A DNA stretch of 14,220 nucleotides. Source: Ignavibacteriales bacterium UBA6490 (GTDB lineage: Bacteria; Bacteroidota; Ignavibacteria; Ignavibacteriales; Ignavibacteriaceae). The position numbers were made by a program, and so were the translations under genes. Below are positions 6,732 through 14,220 of the stretch, piece by piece. The stretch's first letter is position 1. The number at the start of each line of letters is the position of its first letter. Under the pieces are notes generated by a model. The model ran no database searches. It had not been told where the DNA came from and saw only the letters and a list, made by a program, of their open reading frames with translations. The DNA lies in NCBI GenBank assembly GCA_002435365.1, contig DJMM01000119.1, positions 1-14,220 of the forward strand, in the 5' to 3' direction.

Positions 6732-6760
6732 TTATAAGCTGAAGTAATTTATAAGGTCAA
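6732..6760 (-). promoter_or_regulatory. Sigma-70-like promoter for the exported alpha/beta hydrolase
   Basis: On the minus strand, TTGACC (6755-6760) is followed after 17 bp by TTATAA (6732-6737), or after 18 bp by TATAAA (6731-6736). Transcription would start near 6724, giving a leader of about 64 nt before the ATG at 6660. Confidence 0.5.
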
Positions 6761-6794
6761 TGATTTTTAGTGTCTGCCCCCTCACCATCTCCAT

Positions 6795-6897
6795 CCCGGC
6801 TAATACCGGGTTAGGAATCATTACCGGTTTACAGGTCATTATCATACCAACATTCTCAGGTTAATCACCACTGTATATTAACAGAACTAACCGGTAA
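6795..6897. repeat. Short inverted repeats downstream of the GH9 gene
   Basis: CCCGG/CCGGG (6795-6799 and 6806-6810) makes a 5 bp stem with a 6-base loop. TTACCGGT (6821-6828) is complementary to ACCGGTAA (6890-6897), just after the GH9 stop codon. This is where the transcript of the glycoside hydrolase operon should end, but neither structure has a T-tract, so a classical intrinsic terminator cannot be claimed. Confidence 0.25.
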
Positions 6898-6909
6898 ATA
6901 TCTCAAAAT

Positions 6910-8925
6910 TTACTTTAAAACAACAATTTTCCTGGTCTGAACCATCTCTCCGGAACTAAGCCGGCAATAATAAACTCCGGAAGCCAATTCGCCTGAATTT
7001 AATTCAACTATGTAACTGCCTGCCGGTTTTAATTCATTAACCAGAGTTTTTATTTCACTTCCTATGGAATCATATATTCGAAGATATGTCATTCCGCTGC
7101 GAGGCAGAGTAAAGTTTATTTTAGTAGAAGAGTTAAACGGATTAGGATAATTCTGAAACAATTGAAAATCATTTAAAGAACCGGTATCATTCTTATAATC
7201 AACAGAAGTGGCGTAGACACTATTAAAATATCCGGCAACGAATACAAGCGGGGCATTCCAGTTTATAGCAATTTCATTTGATGCATAACTCCCGACATCA
7301 TCAATATAGCAGAGGGCAGGCGGAGTTGAGCTTGTAAAAATATTCTGAAGAACAGGATCATCGAGGTACTGGTCAGGGCCTCCTGCAAGGAGTCCGGGAA
7401 TTGGTTCTGCAATTCCATCTGCCTGGGAAGGTCTGTGGTGCGGATGCATTACTTTTTTATGTCCGATGCCAGTTACAAAACAATAGGCTGTACCGTTTGC
7501 ACCTAGTATATAATTCAACTGATCAAGAGCCGCGGTGCGGAAATTATTGCTGCCGGTTTGCTCAAAACCATATATAAGTATAACTGCATTGTTAAGTATG
7601 GATGAATTAGAGCCCCAGGTATACTCGCCAGGATTAAGGGTGACGCCGAAAGCATTAGACAGGTTTTTGTTAAGCAGTCCGGCACAGTAATTTATAAGTG
7701 AACTCCCGATATTATTTATTATGCTGCTGTCGGCTGAGGGCTGTTTTGAATCCATATATGTAAGCTGAGCGAGTGTTCTTACGTTTCCCCACCACATTGA
7801 GGAATTTATTATGCCGTTCAGGTTATAATTAAAATCAAAATAATCCCGGTATACCTGGCTGCCAGTAGTTTCAAAAAGTTCAGAAGCAGCCCATAACCGT
7901 TCATCGGAGTCATTGCCGTCACCATATTCTCCGGTTCCCGTCCCCGGTGGATTATGAAAACCGCCGGGAGGCACAATACCGGTTTGGGCTATTAAATAAG
8001 TCCAGGCATTAACTGCGGCATTTAAACATATACCGGCGAAAACCGAGTCATATGGTTCATATAGCCTTGCAAAGCGGGATAGCACAGCAATAAAATCGCC
8101 GGTTGCAGCAGACGACATCTGATAAATATATCTGGAAGCAGTTGACTGTGCAGGCATTATAAAAGGAGCAAACTGTTCGGTAGTAATTTTAAAAAATATC
8201 CCGCCGCTGGTATCCTGCATTTTAAGCAGCCAATCAATTTCATATTTAACTTCATCCAGAATATCAGGAATACCGTTTCCGCTTTCGGGAATATTCAGGT
8301 CGTCGGCATTGAATTTTTCCGGAAATTTCTCATAAGCCATCAGCATTGTTCCGGCCGAAATTCCGGCATTAACCACATACTTCCCATAATCACCCGCATC
8401 ATGCCACCCTTTTAGTGACTGGTGGAATCCGGATAAACCTGTACTTGAATGATAGAGTGCATCGAGGGTATGACAGACAGGTCTGTAATACACCCCGGCA
8501 TGCGGATATAGCAGTGCAGTGCCGCATCTTTGGAAATAAAAAGCCTTAAGCGATTTTTTAAAGACATCTCCATAAATGTCCGTGGAGATTGAAAATTCAC
8601 CAGAGACGTCATTGGTATTTGTTTTTATAAAGTAAACACCTTCCCGGCTGAGGGATGAAAAATCACCCTTATAAATTGCTAATCCGGTAGCGGGATCATA
8701 ATTTGTTATATACTGAAGAGCACCGCGGAAAAAAATTGTCTGGCTTGATTGTTCAATTATAAAAAAGCTGTCGGCACTTGCCGTATAATAAAAATATTTA
8801 GGCAGCGATTTCGAATAGCCTGCCTGGTTAAAAAGAATTTCTGCGGCATTCATATCAGACGCTGTAAGAATCGAGAGAAGGCAAAACAGAAAAATCTGCA
8901 ATTGTTTTTTATATTGTTTCATCAT
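6910..8925 (-). CDS. GH9 endoglucanase with N-terminal Ig-like domain and type IX secretion tail
   Basis: This 671-residue protein has a signal peptide (about 1-28) and a CelD_N-like Ig domain (about 28-113, starting ILFNQAGY). A GH9 (alpha/alpha)6 catalytic domain follows at about 122-570. Key residues are HDAGDYGKY with D176 and D179 (one is the catalytic base), the second family signature MHPHHRPS (493-500), and the acid E551 in NEIAINWNAPL. The reaction is inverting cleavage of beta-1,4-glucan, mainly cellulose or related glucans. The C-terminal 85 residues form a T9SS type A sorting domain, with YPNPF at 593-597, GxEIKTLVN and a final basic KIVVLK. The enzyme should therefore cross the outer membrane and be surface-anchored or released. 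Its ATG overlaps the TGA of the upstream foldase gene (ATGA). The start could be either of two adjacent ATGs, at 8925 or 8922. It is the last gene of the operon. Confidence 0.95.
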   Translation of the reverse strand: MMKQYKKQLQIFLFCLLSILTASDMNAAEILFNQAGYSKSLPKYFYYTASADSFFIIEQSSQTIFFRGALQYITNYDPATGLAIYKGDFSSLSREGVYFIKTNTNDVSGEFSISTDIYGDVFKKSLKAFYFQRCGTALLYPHAGVYYRPVCHTLDALYHSSTGLSGFHQSLKGWHDAGDYGKYVVNAGISAGTMLMAYEKFPEKFNADDLNIPESGNGIPDILDEVKYEIDWLLKMQDTSGGIFFKITTEQFAPFIMPAQSTASRYIYQMSSAATGDFIAVLSRFARLYEPYDSVFAGICLNAAVNAWTYLIAQTGIVPPGGFHNPPGTGTGEYGDGNDSDERLWAASELFETTGSQVYRDYFDFNYNLNGIINSSMWWGNVRTLAQLTYMDSKQPSADSSIINNIGSSLINYCAGLLNKNLSNAFGVTLNPGEYTWGSNSSILNNAVILIYGFEQTGSNNFRTAALDQLNYILGANGTAYCFVTGIGHKKVMHPHHRPSQADGIAEPIPGLLAGGPDQYLDDPVLQNIFTSSTPPALCYIDDVGSYASNEIAINWNAPLVFVAGYFNSVYATSVDYKNDTGSLNDFQLFQNYPNPFNSSTKINFTLPRSGMTYLRIYDSIGSEIKTLVNELKPAGSYIVELNSGELASGVYYCRLSSGEMVQTRKIVVLK

Positions 8926-10754
8926 GGCAGCAGTTTTTTCTTAAGCTGATAGGTGTCGATCCAGTCGGCCCAATTATCAGTTACCGGAACTGCGGCAATT
9001 CTGCCACCAAAACCCATCAAACGGTGAACGAACATTTTTATTTGCAACGTTTTAGTGTTCCTTAAAACATTTTCATTTACACTAAAGGTTTTGCCTGAGG
9101 CAAACTCTGAGGTCTTTTCATTTAAAAGATCGTTTAATTTCTGCAGTCTCAGCTGATTCCGGAGCATTTGTTTATCAGATTCAAAAGATATTGTCAATGA
9201 GTCGTCAGACTGTTTTTTTTCAATTACCTTAAAAAGGGAATAACTATCGTTACGGCGAATCGGTCCATAAAGCTGATTAAGTTCTAATTTTCCCGCAACA
9301 GCACCGATATCTCCGAGCAGAATTAATGGTTTCAGTCCGGTCTCGCCATTTTCATTTACCAGAGGATCGGTCTTGCCGTAATTTTTAATTATAGAGCCAA
9401 AATCTTTACCCTCTTTTATCTGATCCAGTATACCTGAGATTTCATCAAGATTGTTCAGTGATATTAACTGCAGATCAAGCAGCACAAAATTGGAATCCTT
9501 TGCTACTTTGCTAAAGTAATAATCATACACTTCATCATCAGACACGGTTATTGAATCCAGATAACTTACTTTCAGCATCTGGGAAAGATAATTATCGCTC
9601 CACATTTCCAGCTCAGCTCTAACAGCAGGATCGTTGTTCAATTTTTTTCTATATGCTTCATGAGTGATAAGCTGTTCTTCCATAAATATCTTCAAAGACT
9701 GGTTAAGCTTTACGTAAACAACAGATGTATCCGTGCTGCTTACTGCAAATTCCTTGAATGCCAGAGTGGCGAGAAAATCTTCCAGCGGGATATCTTTTTG
9801 AAATATTGTGAATAATGGTTTTGAAAGAAAATTTTGGCCAATATTACTCCTGATCCTGCGGTAATCAGCTTCATCAAGAACGAAAAGTTTGGTTGAATCA
9901 TTACCTATCCGAAGCGGTGCCTTTAGAGATAGTATTTTTGCTATCTGGTTTGCGGCGTTATGAAATATTTTTTCATCGGCGGATATTTTAATTCCGGTAA
10001 GCAGTGTTTTTAAATATTCACCGTGCCGTTTTTCAACCCTCCGGCTCCGTATGGTTCTTTTTAACTCATTTATAATCTTTTCATCTGATAAATCTATGGG
10101 TGATGATACCCTGTCCTTAACCTGGAAGATTACCCATCCGATCTCGCTTTTTATGGGCTCGGTAAATGCTCCGGTACTCATGCTGTACAGGAGGTCTTCA
10201 ATCTCCTCATCCTTAAGTTTTCCAAGTTTTATTTCAATGACCTGCTGTGTAAGACCATTGTACCTTGTTAAAAGCGAATCAATGTTTTCCGGTACAGTAA
10301 TTTTATCATAAAAATCAGACATCAGTGATGAATCTTTTGAAGATATCAACAGTACATTCAGAGTAGTTTGAATTTTCATAATACCGTTGTTGATATCATC
10401 AGGAGAAAGTCTGATCTTATTTTCAACTTCTTCTTTAAAAAGCGCATCCCTGATTATTATCTCTTTAAGCGGCTTAAAATAAAATGTGAAATTGCTGTTT
10501 TGTTCCATACCCGTTTCCCTGGCCTGCATTGCCCAGAGTTTTTCAGCAATAAGAGAGTAGAAAAAATCATACTTAACCGAGTCTTCATTCCAGCTGTTTT
10601 TCAATGAGACAAACGGTGAAAGCTCATACCGCAACCTGAATTCATTTACTGTAATAGTTTTTTCCCCGATGCGAGCCATAATACCTTCATCCCTCTGAGA
10701 ATATGAGTTACCGGGGAGAGTAAGGATGAACAATATTATTAATATATACTTCAT
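8922..10754 (-). CDS. SurA/PpiC-like periplasmic foldase with two degenerate parvulin segments
   Basis: This 610-residue protein has a clear signal peptide (about 1-20, NSYS-Q). The N-terminal part IMARIGEKTITVNEFRLRYE (25-44) and the helical region after it match the chaperone module of SurA/PrsA-type proteins. A first parvulin-like segment spans about 128-216, with the end pattern GAFTEPIKSEIGWVIFQVKD. A second spans about 405-514, with DQIKEGKDFGSIIKNYGKTD and LNQLYGPIRRNDSYSLFKVI. Both lack the conserved histidine of the parvulin HIL strand (LNVLL and LDLQL are seen instead) and a full GGDLG motif. Isomerase activity is therefore doubtful, and a holdase or chaperone role is more likely. 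The gene sits 8 bp after GH3 and overlaps GH9 by 4 bp, which suggests service to the exported glycoside hydrolases. General outer-membrane biogenesis foldases are usually not placed in such operons. The family call is good; the client is inferred. Confidence 0.8.
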   Translation of the reverse strand: MKYILIILFILTLPGNSYSQRDEGIMARIGEKTITVNEFRLRYELSPFVSLKNSWNEDSVKYDFFYSLIAEKLWAMQARETGMEQNSNFTFYFKPLKEIIIRDALFKEEVENKIRLSPDDINNGIMKIQTTLNVLLISSKDSSLMSDFYDKITVPENIDSLLTRYNGLTQQVIEIKLGKLKDEEIEDLLYSMSTGAFTEPIKSEIGWVIFQVKDRVSSPIDLSDEKIINELKRTIRSRRVEKRHGEYLKTLLTGIKISADEKIFHNAANQIAKILSLKAPLRIGNDSTKLFVLDEADYRRIRSNIGQNFLSKPLFTIFQKDIPLEDFLATLAFKEFAVSSTDTSVVYVKLNQSLKIFMEEQLITHEAYRKKLNNDPAVRAELEMWSDNYLSQMLKVSYLDSITVSDDEVYDYYFSKVAKDSNFVLLDLQLISLNNLDEISGILDQIKEGKDFGSIIKNYGKTDPLVNENGETGLKPLILLGDIGAVAGKLELNQLYGPIRRNDSYSLFKVIEKKQSDDSLTISFESDKQMLRNQLRLQKLNDLLNEKTSEFASGKTFSVNENVLRNTKTLQIKMFVHRLMGFGGRIAAVPVTDNWADWIDTYQLKKKLLP

Positions 10755-10762
10755 TTCTTTTT

Positions 10763-13273
10763 TTATTTAAGGGTAAATGTATCTTTTAATAAAATGTTCT
10801 TCGACGAACTTCCTATCAAGACCATAAATTGACCGGGCTCAGTCACCCATTTATGCTTTACCGGATCGAAAAAGCTTAGAGTGCTCTTGTCAATCTCGAA
10901 ACTCACGATTTCCTCTTCACCAGGAAGCAGCGTAATTTTTTTAAAGCCTTTCAACTCTTTTTCAGGTCGGTCAACTGAGGCTTCGTTATCATTAATATAA
11001 AGCTGAGCTATTTCCGAACCTTTGACCCCCCCTGTATTTTTAAGCTTAAAACTCACCACTAATTTCCCGTTAGTATCCATTTCTTTTGCATCTAAATTTA
11101 ATCCGCTGTACTCAAAAGTAGTGTATGACAGACCATAACCAAAAGGGAAAAGCGGTTCAATTTTGTTTTTTTCAAAATGGCGGTAACCTATATATATCCC
11201 ATCTTTGTATTCAGTAATCCCATCTTTTTCCATATATGTGTCATAAGCGGAACAATCCTTCCATCTTGCGGGAAAGGTAATCGGAAGTTTCCCTGAAGGA
11301 TTTGCTTCACCAAGAAGAAGTTCGGCAACTGCATTTCCCTCCTGTTCGCCTGCAAACCAGGCTTCTACAATAGCATCAACGTCATTAATCCATTCATCCA
11401 TCAGCACCGGTGAGCCGGTAATAAGCACAACAATGGTGCTTTTATTTACTTTCGAAATTTCTTTTATCAATTGGTCCTGATTATTTGGCAGAACGAGATC
11501 TTTTCTGTCGAATCCTTCACTTTCATATGAATAATTAGTGCCTGCAAATATTACTGCAATATCGGAGTTTTTTGCGGCTTCAATTGCTTTGGAAAGCAAT
11601 TCAGTATCCGGGGGTCTCCAGCCAAGTTTAACTATTGCGCTTCCCTGGTTTTCATAATATTCAAGTTTAATTTTATAAAGTCTGCCTACTTCCAGGTAAG
11701 TTGTAAAGGAATTTGTCATAAGCGCATGGTCATTCCAGTCATTTATTACCAGTTCATCATCAATATACAGACGGGTACCATCATCAGCAGAAACATCCAG
11801 CGTATAATTACCTGATTTCTGAACTTGCATAAAACCAGTCCACCGGACGGAAAAATCATCAGTTTGAAAATCCTCAAACGGTCCGCTCCAGTTCCAGGAA
11901 AAGTCTACCTTTTTGTCTATTAAAATTCTGGAAGGATCTCCCTCCAGAATTTTATTTGCAAAATATTCTGCTTTCAGACCATTTTCAGACATATCCTCAC
12001 TTGTAAAGAGAAACTCACTATCGATCGATTTTGAATCACCATCGAGCATCGTACCCTGGGCGAAATTGATTCTGACTTTGGCGCCGATTTTATTCTGCAG
12101 TGCTTCTAACGGACTTACAGTTTTAATGGGCACAACCATTGAACTTCCTCCGCCGCCGGTTCTGGCAATATTACTGTTTGGTCCGATAATAGCAATCGAT
12201 TTTATCTTATTAATATCAAGCGGAAGAATAGAATTATTATTTTTCAGAAGCACCATTCCCTCTTTTGCCACATCGAGTGCAAGCTGCCTGTGTTCGGGTG
12301 TGTTTAATTCAGACTCATCATATTTATAATCATCAAAAAGCCCGATATCAAACATTACATAAAGGATTCTTCTGATTTTTTCATTCAGTATGGTCTCCTC
12401 CAGCTGGCCGCTTTTAATTTTATCCAGCAGGGTATTCTGGTTAAGATATTTCCCGAACGGCATTTCAAGATCAAGACCGTTTTTAAAAGTAAGATCAGTG
12501 CTGTGTACCGCACCCCAGTCGGACATTACCAGTCCCTTGAAGTTCCACTCTTTTTTAAGCTTGTCAACCAGCAAATAATCATTTTCACTGCAGTAATACC
12601 CGTTTAATTTATTATAGGCAGCCATTACTGCAAGAACATTGGCTTCTTCAACAGCGGCTTTAAAAGCAGGAAAGTATATCTCGTTAAGGGTCCTTTCATC
12701 AACAATGGTATTTACGAAATCCCGCTGGTATTCCTGATTGTTTGAAGCAAAGTGCTTAACTGTTGCGGCAACATTTTCTTTCTGGATCCCTTTAATATAC
12801 TCAACAGTAATTCGCGAAGTAAGGTAAGGGTCCTCTCCAAAACTTTCAAAATTTCTGCCGCCCATCGGAATACGCGCGATATTTACACATGGACCAAGCA
12901 AAACGTTTCGCTTTTTAGCTTTAGTTTCAGCCGCAAGTACTTTTCCCAGCCTGCCGATTAATCCGGGATTCCAGGTTGCACCCATTAATATTCCGGAAGG
13001 AAATGCAGTTGCACTTTCCCAGCGCACACCAATGGGTCCGTCCGTCATATTCAAAGAAGGAATGCCTAACCGTTCTATTGGTTTTGTGGCAAATCCGGTC
13101 CCGCCGAGAAGATCAATTTTTTCTTCAAGTGTTAAGCGCTGCAGTAAATCTTCAACCCGGTCACCGATTTGAAGTCTTGAGTTTTTATAAGGAAGATCTT
13201 TTTCATCAGGAGAAAATGAAAACACACAACAGGTAAATGATAATACAAAAAGGAGTGCAAAAATATTTTTCAC
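10763..13273 (-). CDS. GH3 beta-glucosidase with inserted PA14 domain
   Basis: This 836-residue protein has a signal peptide (about 1-20). The GH3 N-terminal barrel domain spans about 40-320, with GGRNFESFGEDPYL (138-151), KHF (173-175) and the nucleophile D252 in VMSDWGA. The C-terminal alpha/beta domain (about 335-680) is interrupted at about 430-555 by a PA14 module (AEYFANK..., SADDGTRLYIDDELVI, YYENQG). The general acid is most likely E586 in SEGFDR. A fibronectin III-like domain ends the protein (about 738-830). This layout is that of PA14-containing GH3 beta-glucosidases, which remove terminal glucose from beta-linked oligosaccharides with retention; PA14 shapes the substrate pocket. 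No T9SS tail is present, so the enzyme is probably periplasmic. The start is GTG at 13273 with GGAG 8 bp upstream; the overlapping ATG one frame away stops at once. It is followed by the foldase after 8 bp. Confidence 0.94.
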   Translation of the reverse strand: MKNIFALLFVLSFTCCVFSFSPDEKDLPYKNSRLQIGDRVEDLLQRLTLEEKIDLLGGTGFATKPIERLGIPSLNMTDGPIGVRWESATAFPSGILMGATWNPGLIGRLGKVLAAETKAKKRNVLLGPCVNIARIPMGGRNFESFGEDPYLTSRITVEYIKGIQKENVAATVKHFASNNQEYQRDFVNTIVDERTLNEIYFPAFKAAVEEANVLAVMAAYNKLNGYYCSENDYLLVDKLKKEWNFKGLVMSDWGAVHSTDLTFKNGLDLEMPFGKYLNQNTLLDKIKSGQLEETILNEKIRRILYVMFDIGLFDDYKYDESELNTPEHRQLALDVAKEGMVLLKNNNSILPLDINKIKSIAIIGPNSNIARTGGGGSSMVVPIKTVSPLEALQNKIGAKVRINFAQGTMLDGDSKSIDSEFLFTSEDMSENGLKAEYFANKILEGDPSRILIDKKVDFSWNWSGPFEDFQTDDFSVRWTGFMQVQKSGNYTLDVSADDGTRLYIDDELVINDWNDHALMTNSFTTYLEVGRLYKIKLEYYENQGSAIVKLGWRPPDTELLSKAIEAAKNSDIAVIFAGTNYSYESEGFDRKDLVLPNNQDQLIKEISKVNKSTIVVLITGSPVLMDEWINDVDAIVEAWFAGEQEGNAVAELLLGEANPSGKLPITFPARWKDCSAYDTYMEKDGITEYKDGIYIGYRHFEKNKIEPLFPFGYGLSYTTFEYSGLNLDAKEMDTNGKLVVSFKLKNTGGVKGSEIAQLYINDNEASVDRPEKELKGFKKITLLPGEEEIVSFEIDKSTLSFFDPVKHKWVTEPGQFMVLIGSSSKNILLKDTFTLK

Positions 13274-13335
13274 ATTAATTCTCCGGAAAAATTACTCTAA
13301 TAAATTTCTGACGCCGGGATTAATTCATCTGTAAA

Positions 13336-14220
13336 TTAGAATAATCCCAGTGCCTTAATATAATTTATATTAATAATACAATTTTGGAATTTGCAATTTT
13401 CTAAATATTCATTAAGGGCAGATTTCACTTTCTTAAAATCAGGTTGATTTTCCCTTATATATTTGTATGAATAATTCCCGCTGCCGGCAAAATCAATTAT
13501 GAGATTAAAATCTTCGGGTTGTTTAATTGAAACCACACCACGGTCGCTTTTCATTTTTTTATAAGGCCAGAAGCACCAGCCTATATTATTGCTTTCCAGC
13601 ATTGTCCTGAAATCCGTAATCCACTCATTTGTATTTTCACCGGACTCACCCATCCAGATAGGAACATTGTGCATGTTACCATAATCGATGTATTCCTGAA
13701 TAACTTCCTGTGTCGGCTCGGTCCAGTATTTGTGAAATGTATAGACCAATTTATCATCAAAAGGTGGTCCGAATATCCTGAAGTTGCTGTTCCATTGAGC
13801 TCCCCCTATAAAAACAATATGATTGTTATCCACCTCCCTTATTGCAGAAGTGATTCGCTTGAACAGCGGTTCCAGCAGCGGATTTAATTTTTCAGCATCA
13901 AAATAGGTCGCAATGGGTTCGTTGAGTAAATCATACCCGATTATGATTGGTTCATCCTTATATATATCGGCTAGCTTACGCCAGATATTTATTGTTAACT
14001 GCTGGCTAATTTCATCTTCAAAAAGGTGCGGGTAGCCGTAACTGTCATCTATGTTATCGCCGGTTTGTCCTCCCGGGGCACAATGCATATCCAGAATAAC
14101 ATAAAGGTTCTCTTCCCTGCACCATTCTATAACCTGGTCTAAAAGCTGATAACCCGGACCTTTCAGTTCGCGGAAAGGATAGTCGGTTATAAATAATCTG
14201 AAGTTAAATGGTATGCGCAC
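13336..14220 (-). CDS. GH5 cellulase-family endoglucanase, 5' end outside the window
   Basis: The frame is open to the right edge. The first visible residues, VRIPFNFRLF, are the conserved GH5 strand with the substrate-site arginine, so the true start and any signal peptide lie beyond the window. Of 294 visible residues, WCREENLYVILDMHCAPGGQ (33-52) holds the DMH segment. GYDLLNEP contains the acid/base E101, FHKYW the conserved H163 and Y165, and WMGESGE the nucleophile E192. CFWPYK (216-221) is the aromatic platform strand. GH5 enzymes are retaining endo-beta-glycanases, mostly on cellulose, mannan or mixed-linked glucan; the exact specificity cannot be fixed here. The C-terminus ends about 30 residues after the barrel, in a cysteine- and isoleucine-containing tail, with no carbohydrate-binding or T9SS domain. 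GH3 follows 62 bp downstream on the same strand, so they are probably co-transcribed. Confidence 0.93.
   Translation of the reverse strand: MRIPFNFRLFITDYPFRELKGPGYQLLDQVIEWCREENLYVILDMHCAPGGQTGDNIDDSYGYPHLFEDEISQQLTINIWRKLADIYKDEPIIIGYDLLNEPIATYFDAEKLNPLLEPLFKRITSAIREVDNNHIVFIGGAQWNSNFRIFGPPFDDKLVYTFHKYWTEPTQEVIQEYIDYGNMHNVPIWMGESGENTNEWITDFRTMLESNNIGWCFWPYKKMKSDRGVVSIKQPEDFNLIIDFAGSGNYSYKYIRENQPDFKKVKSALNEYLENCKFQNCIININYIKALGLF

Noticed and set aside
6732..6839. A 35-codon minus-strand frame starting MTCKPVMIPNPVL, between the GH9 gene and the hydrolase gene.
   Set aside because: There is no Shine-Dalgarno sequence, and its 3' end overlaps the best promoter for the exported hydrolase. The length is within what chance allows. 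A protein search finding conserved homologues would change this.
11913..12329. A plus-strand frame of 138 codons inside the GH3 gene.
   Set aside because: It is antisense to the well-conserved GH3/PA14 region, with low-complexity serine- and proline-rich translation and no ribosome-binding site.
1..14220. CRISPR array, tRNA or rRNA genes, phage genes, insertion sequences.
   Set aside because: No regularly spaced repeats, cloverleaf-like stretches, transposase or phage proteins were found. Gene order and strand layout look like ordinary chromosome.

Overview
The window looks like a chromosomal segment from a moderately AT-rich member of the Bacteroidota/Chlorobi side of the FCB group. An Ignavibacteria-like organism is the best guess. 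The main reason is the C-terminus of the GH9 protein, which has the QNYPNPFN-type sorting tail of the type IX secretion system (T9SS) in the form common in that lineage. Three promoters on the minus strand look sigma-70-like, with TTGACN, 17 bp and an AT-rich -10, rather than the TTTG/TAnnTTTG type of Bacteroides. The taxonomic call is an inference from these features, not a database match.

Left part (1-2200, all minus strand): the N-terminal 228 residues of an MscS-type mechanosensitive channel run off the left edge, behind a clear promoter. Next is a short orphan C-terminal piece of an alpha/beta hydrolase, apparently a gene remnant. Then comes a two-gene operon: a YtrA-type GntR repressor followed 9 bp later by a predicted seven-helix membrane protein. 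A promoter with a palindrome over the -10/start region lies in front of it and suggests autoregulation.

Middle part (2200-6910): a gene-free stretch of about 0.5 kb contains a compact nested inverted-repeat element at 2335-2423. It is followed by a beta-lactamase-fold serine hydrolase lipoprotein (minus) divergent from an APC-superfamily amino acid permease (plus), which uses a TTG start. The permease converges on a minus-strand pair: an exported alpha/beta hydrolase of proline-iminopeptidase type and a DUF1801 (YdhG-like) protein.

Right part (6910-14220, all minus strand): a polysaccharide-degradation gene set reads leftward, consisting of GH5 endoglucanase (5' end outside the window), GH3 beta-glucosidase with an inserted PA14 domain, a SurA/PpiC-like periplasmic foldase with two degenerate parvulin segments, and a GH9 endoglucanase with an Ig-like N-terminal domain and a T9SS tail. 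The last three are tightly packed (8 bp gap, then a 4 bp ATGA overlap), so they are very probably co-transcribed. The likely work flow is cleavage of beta-1,4-glucan by GH9 and GH5 at or outside the cell surface, then hydrolysis of the resulting oligosaccharides by GH3. The foldase may help exported enzymes through the periplasm. The embedded foldase, translationally coupled to a T9SS cargo enzyme, is the most interesting arrangement here.
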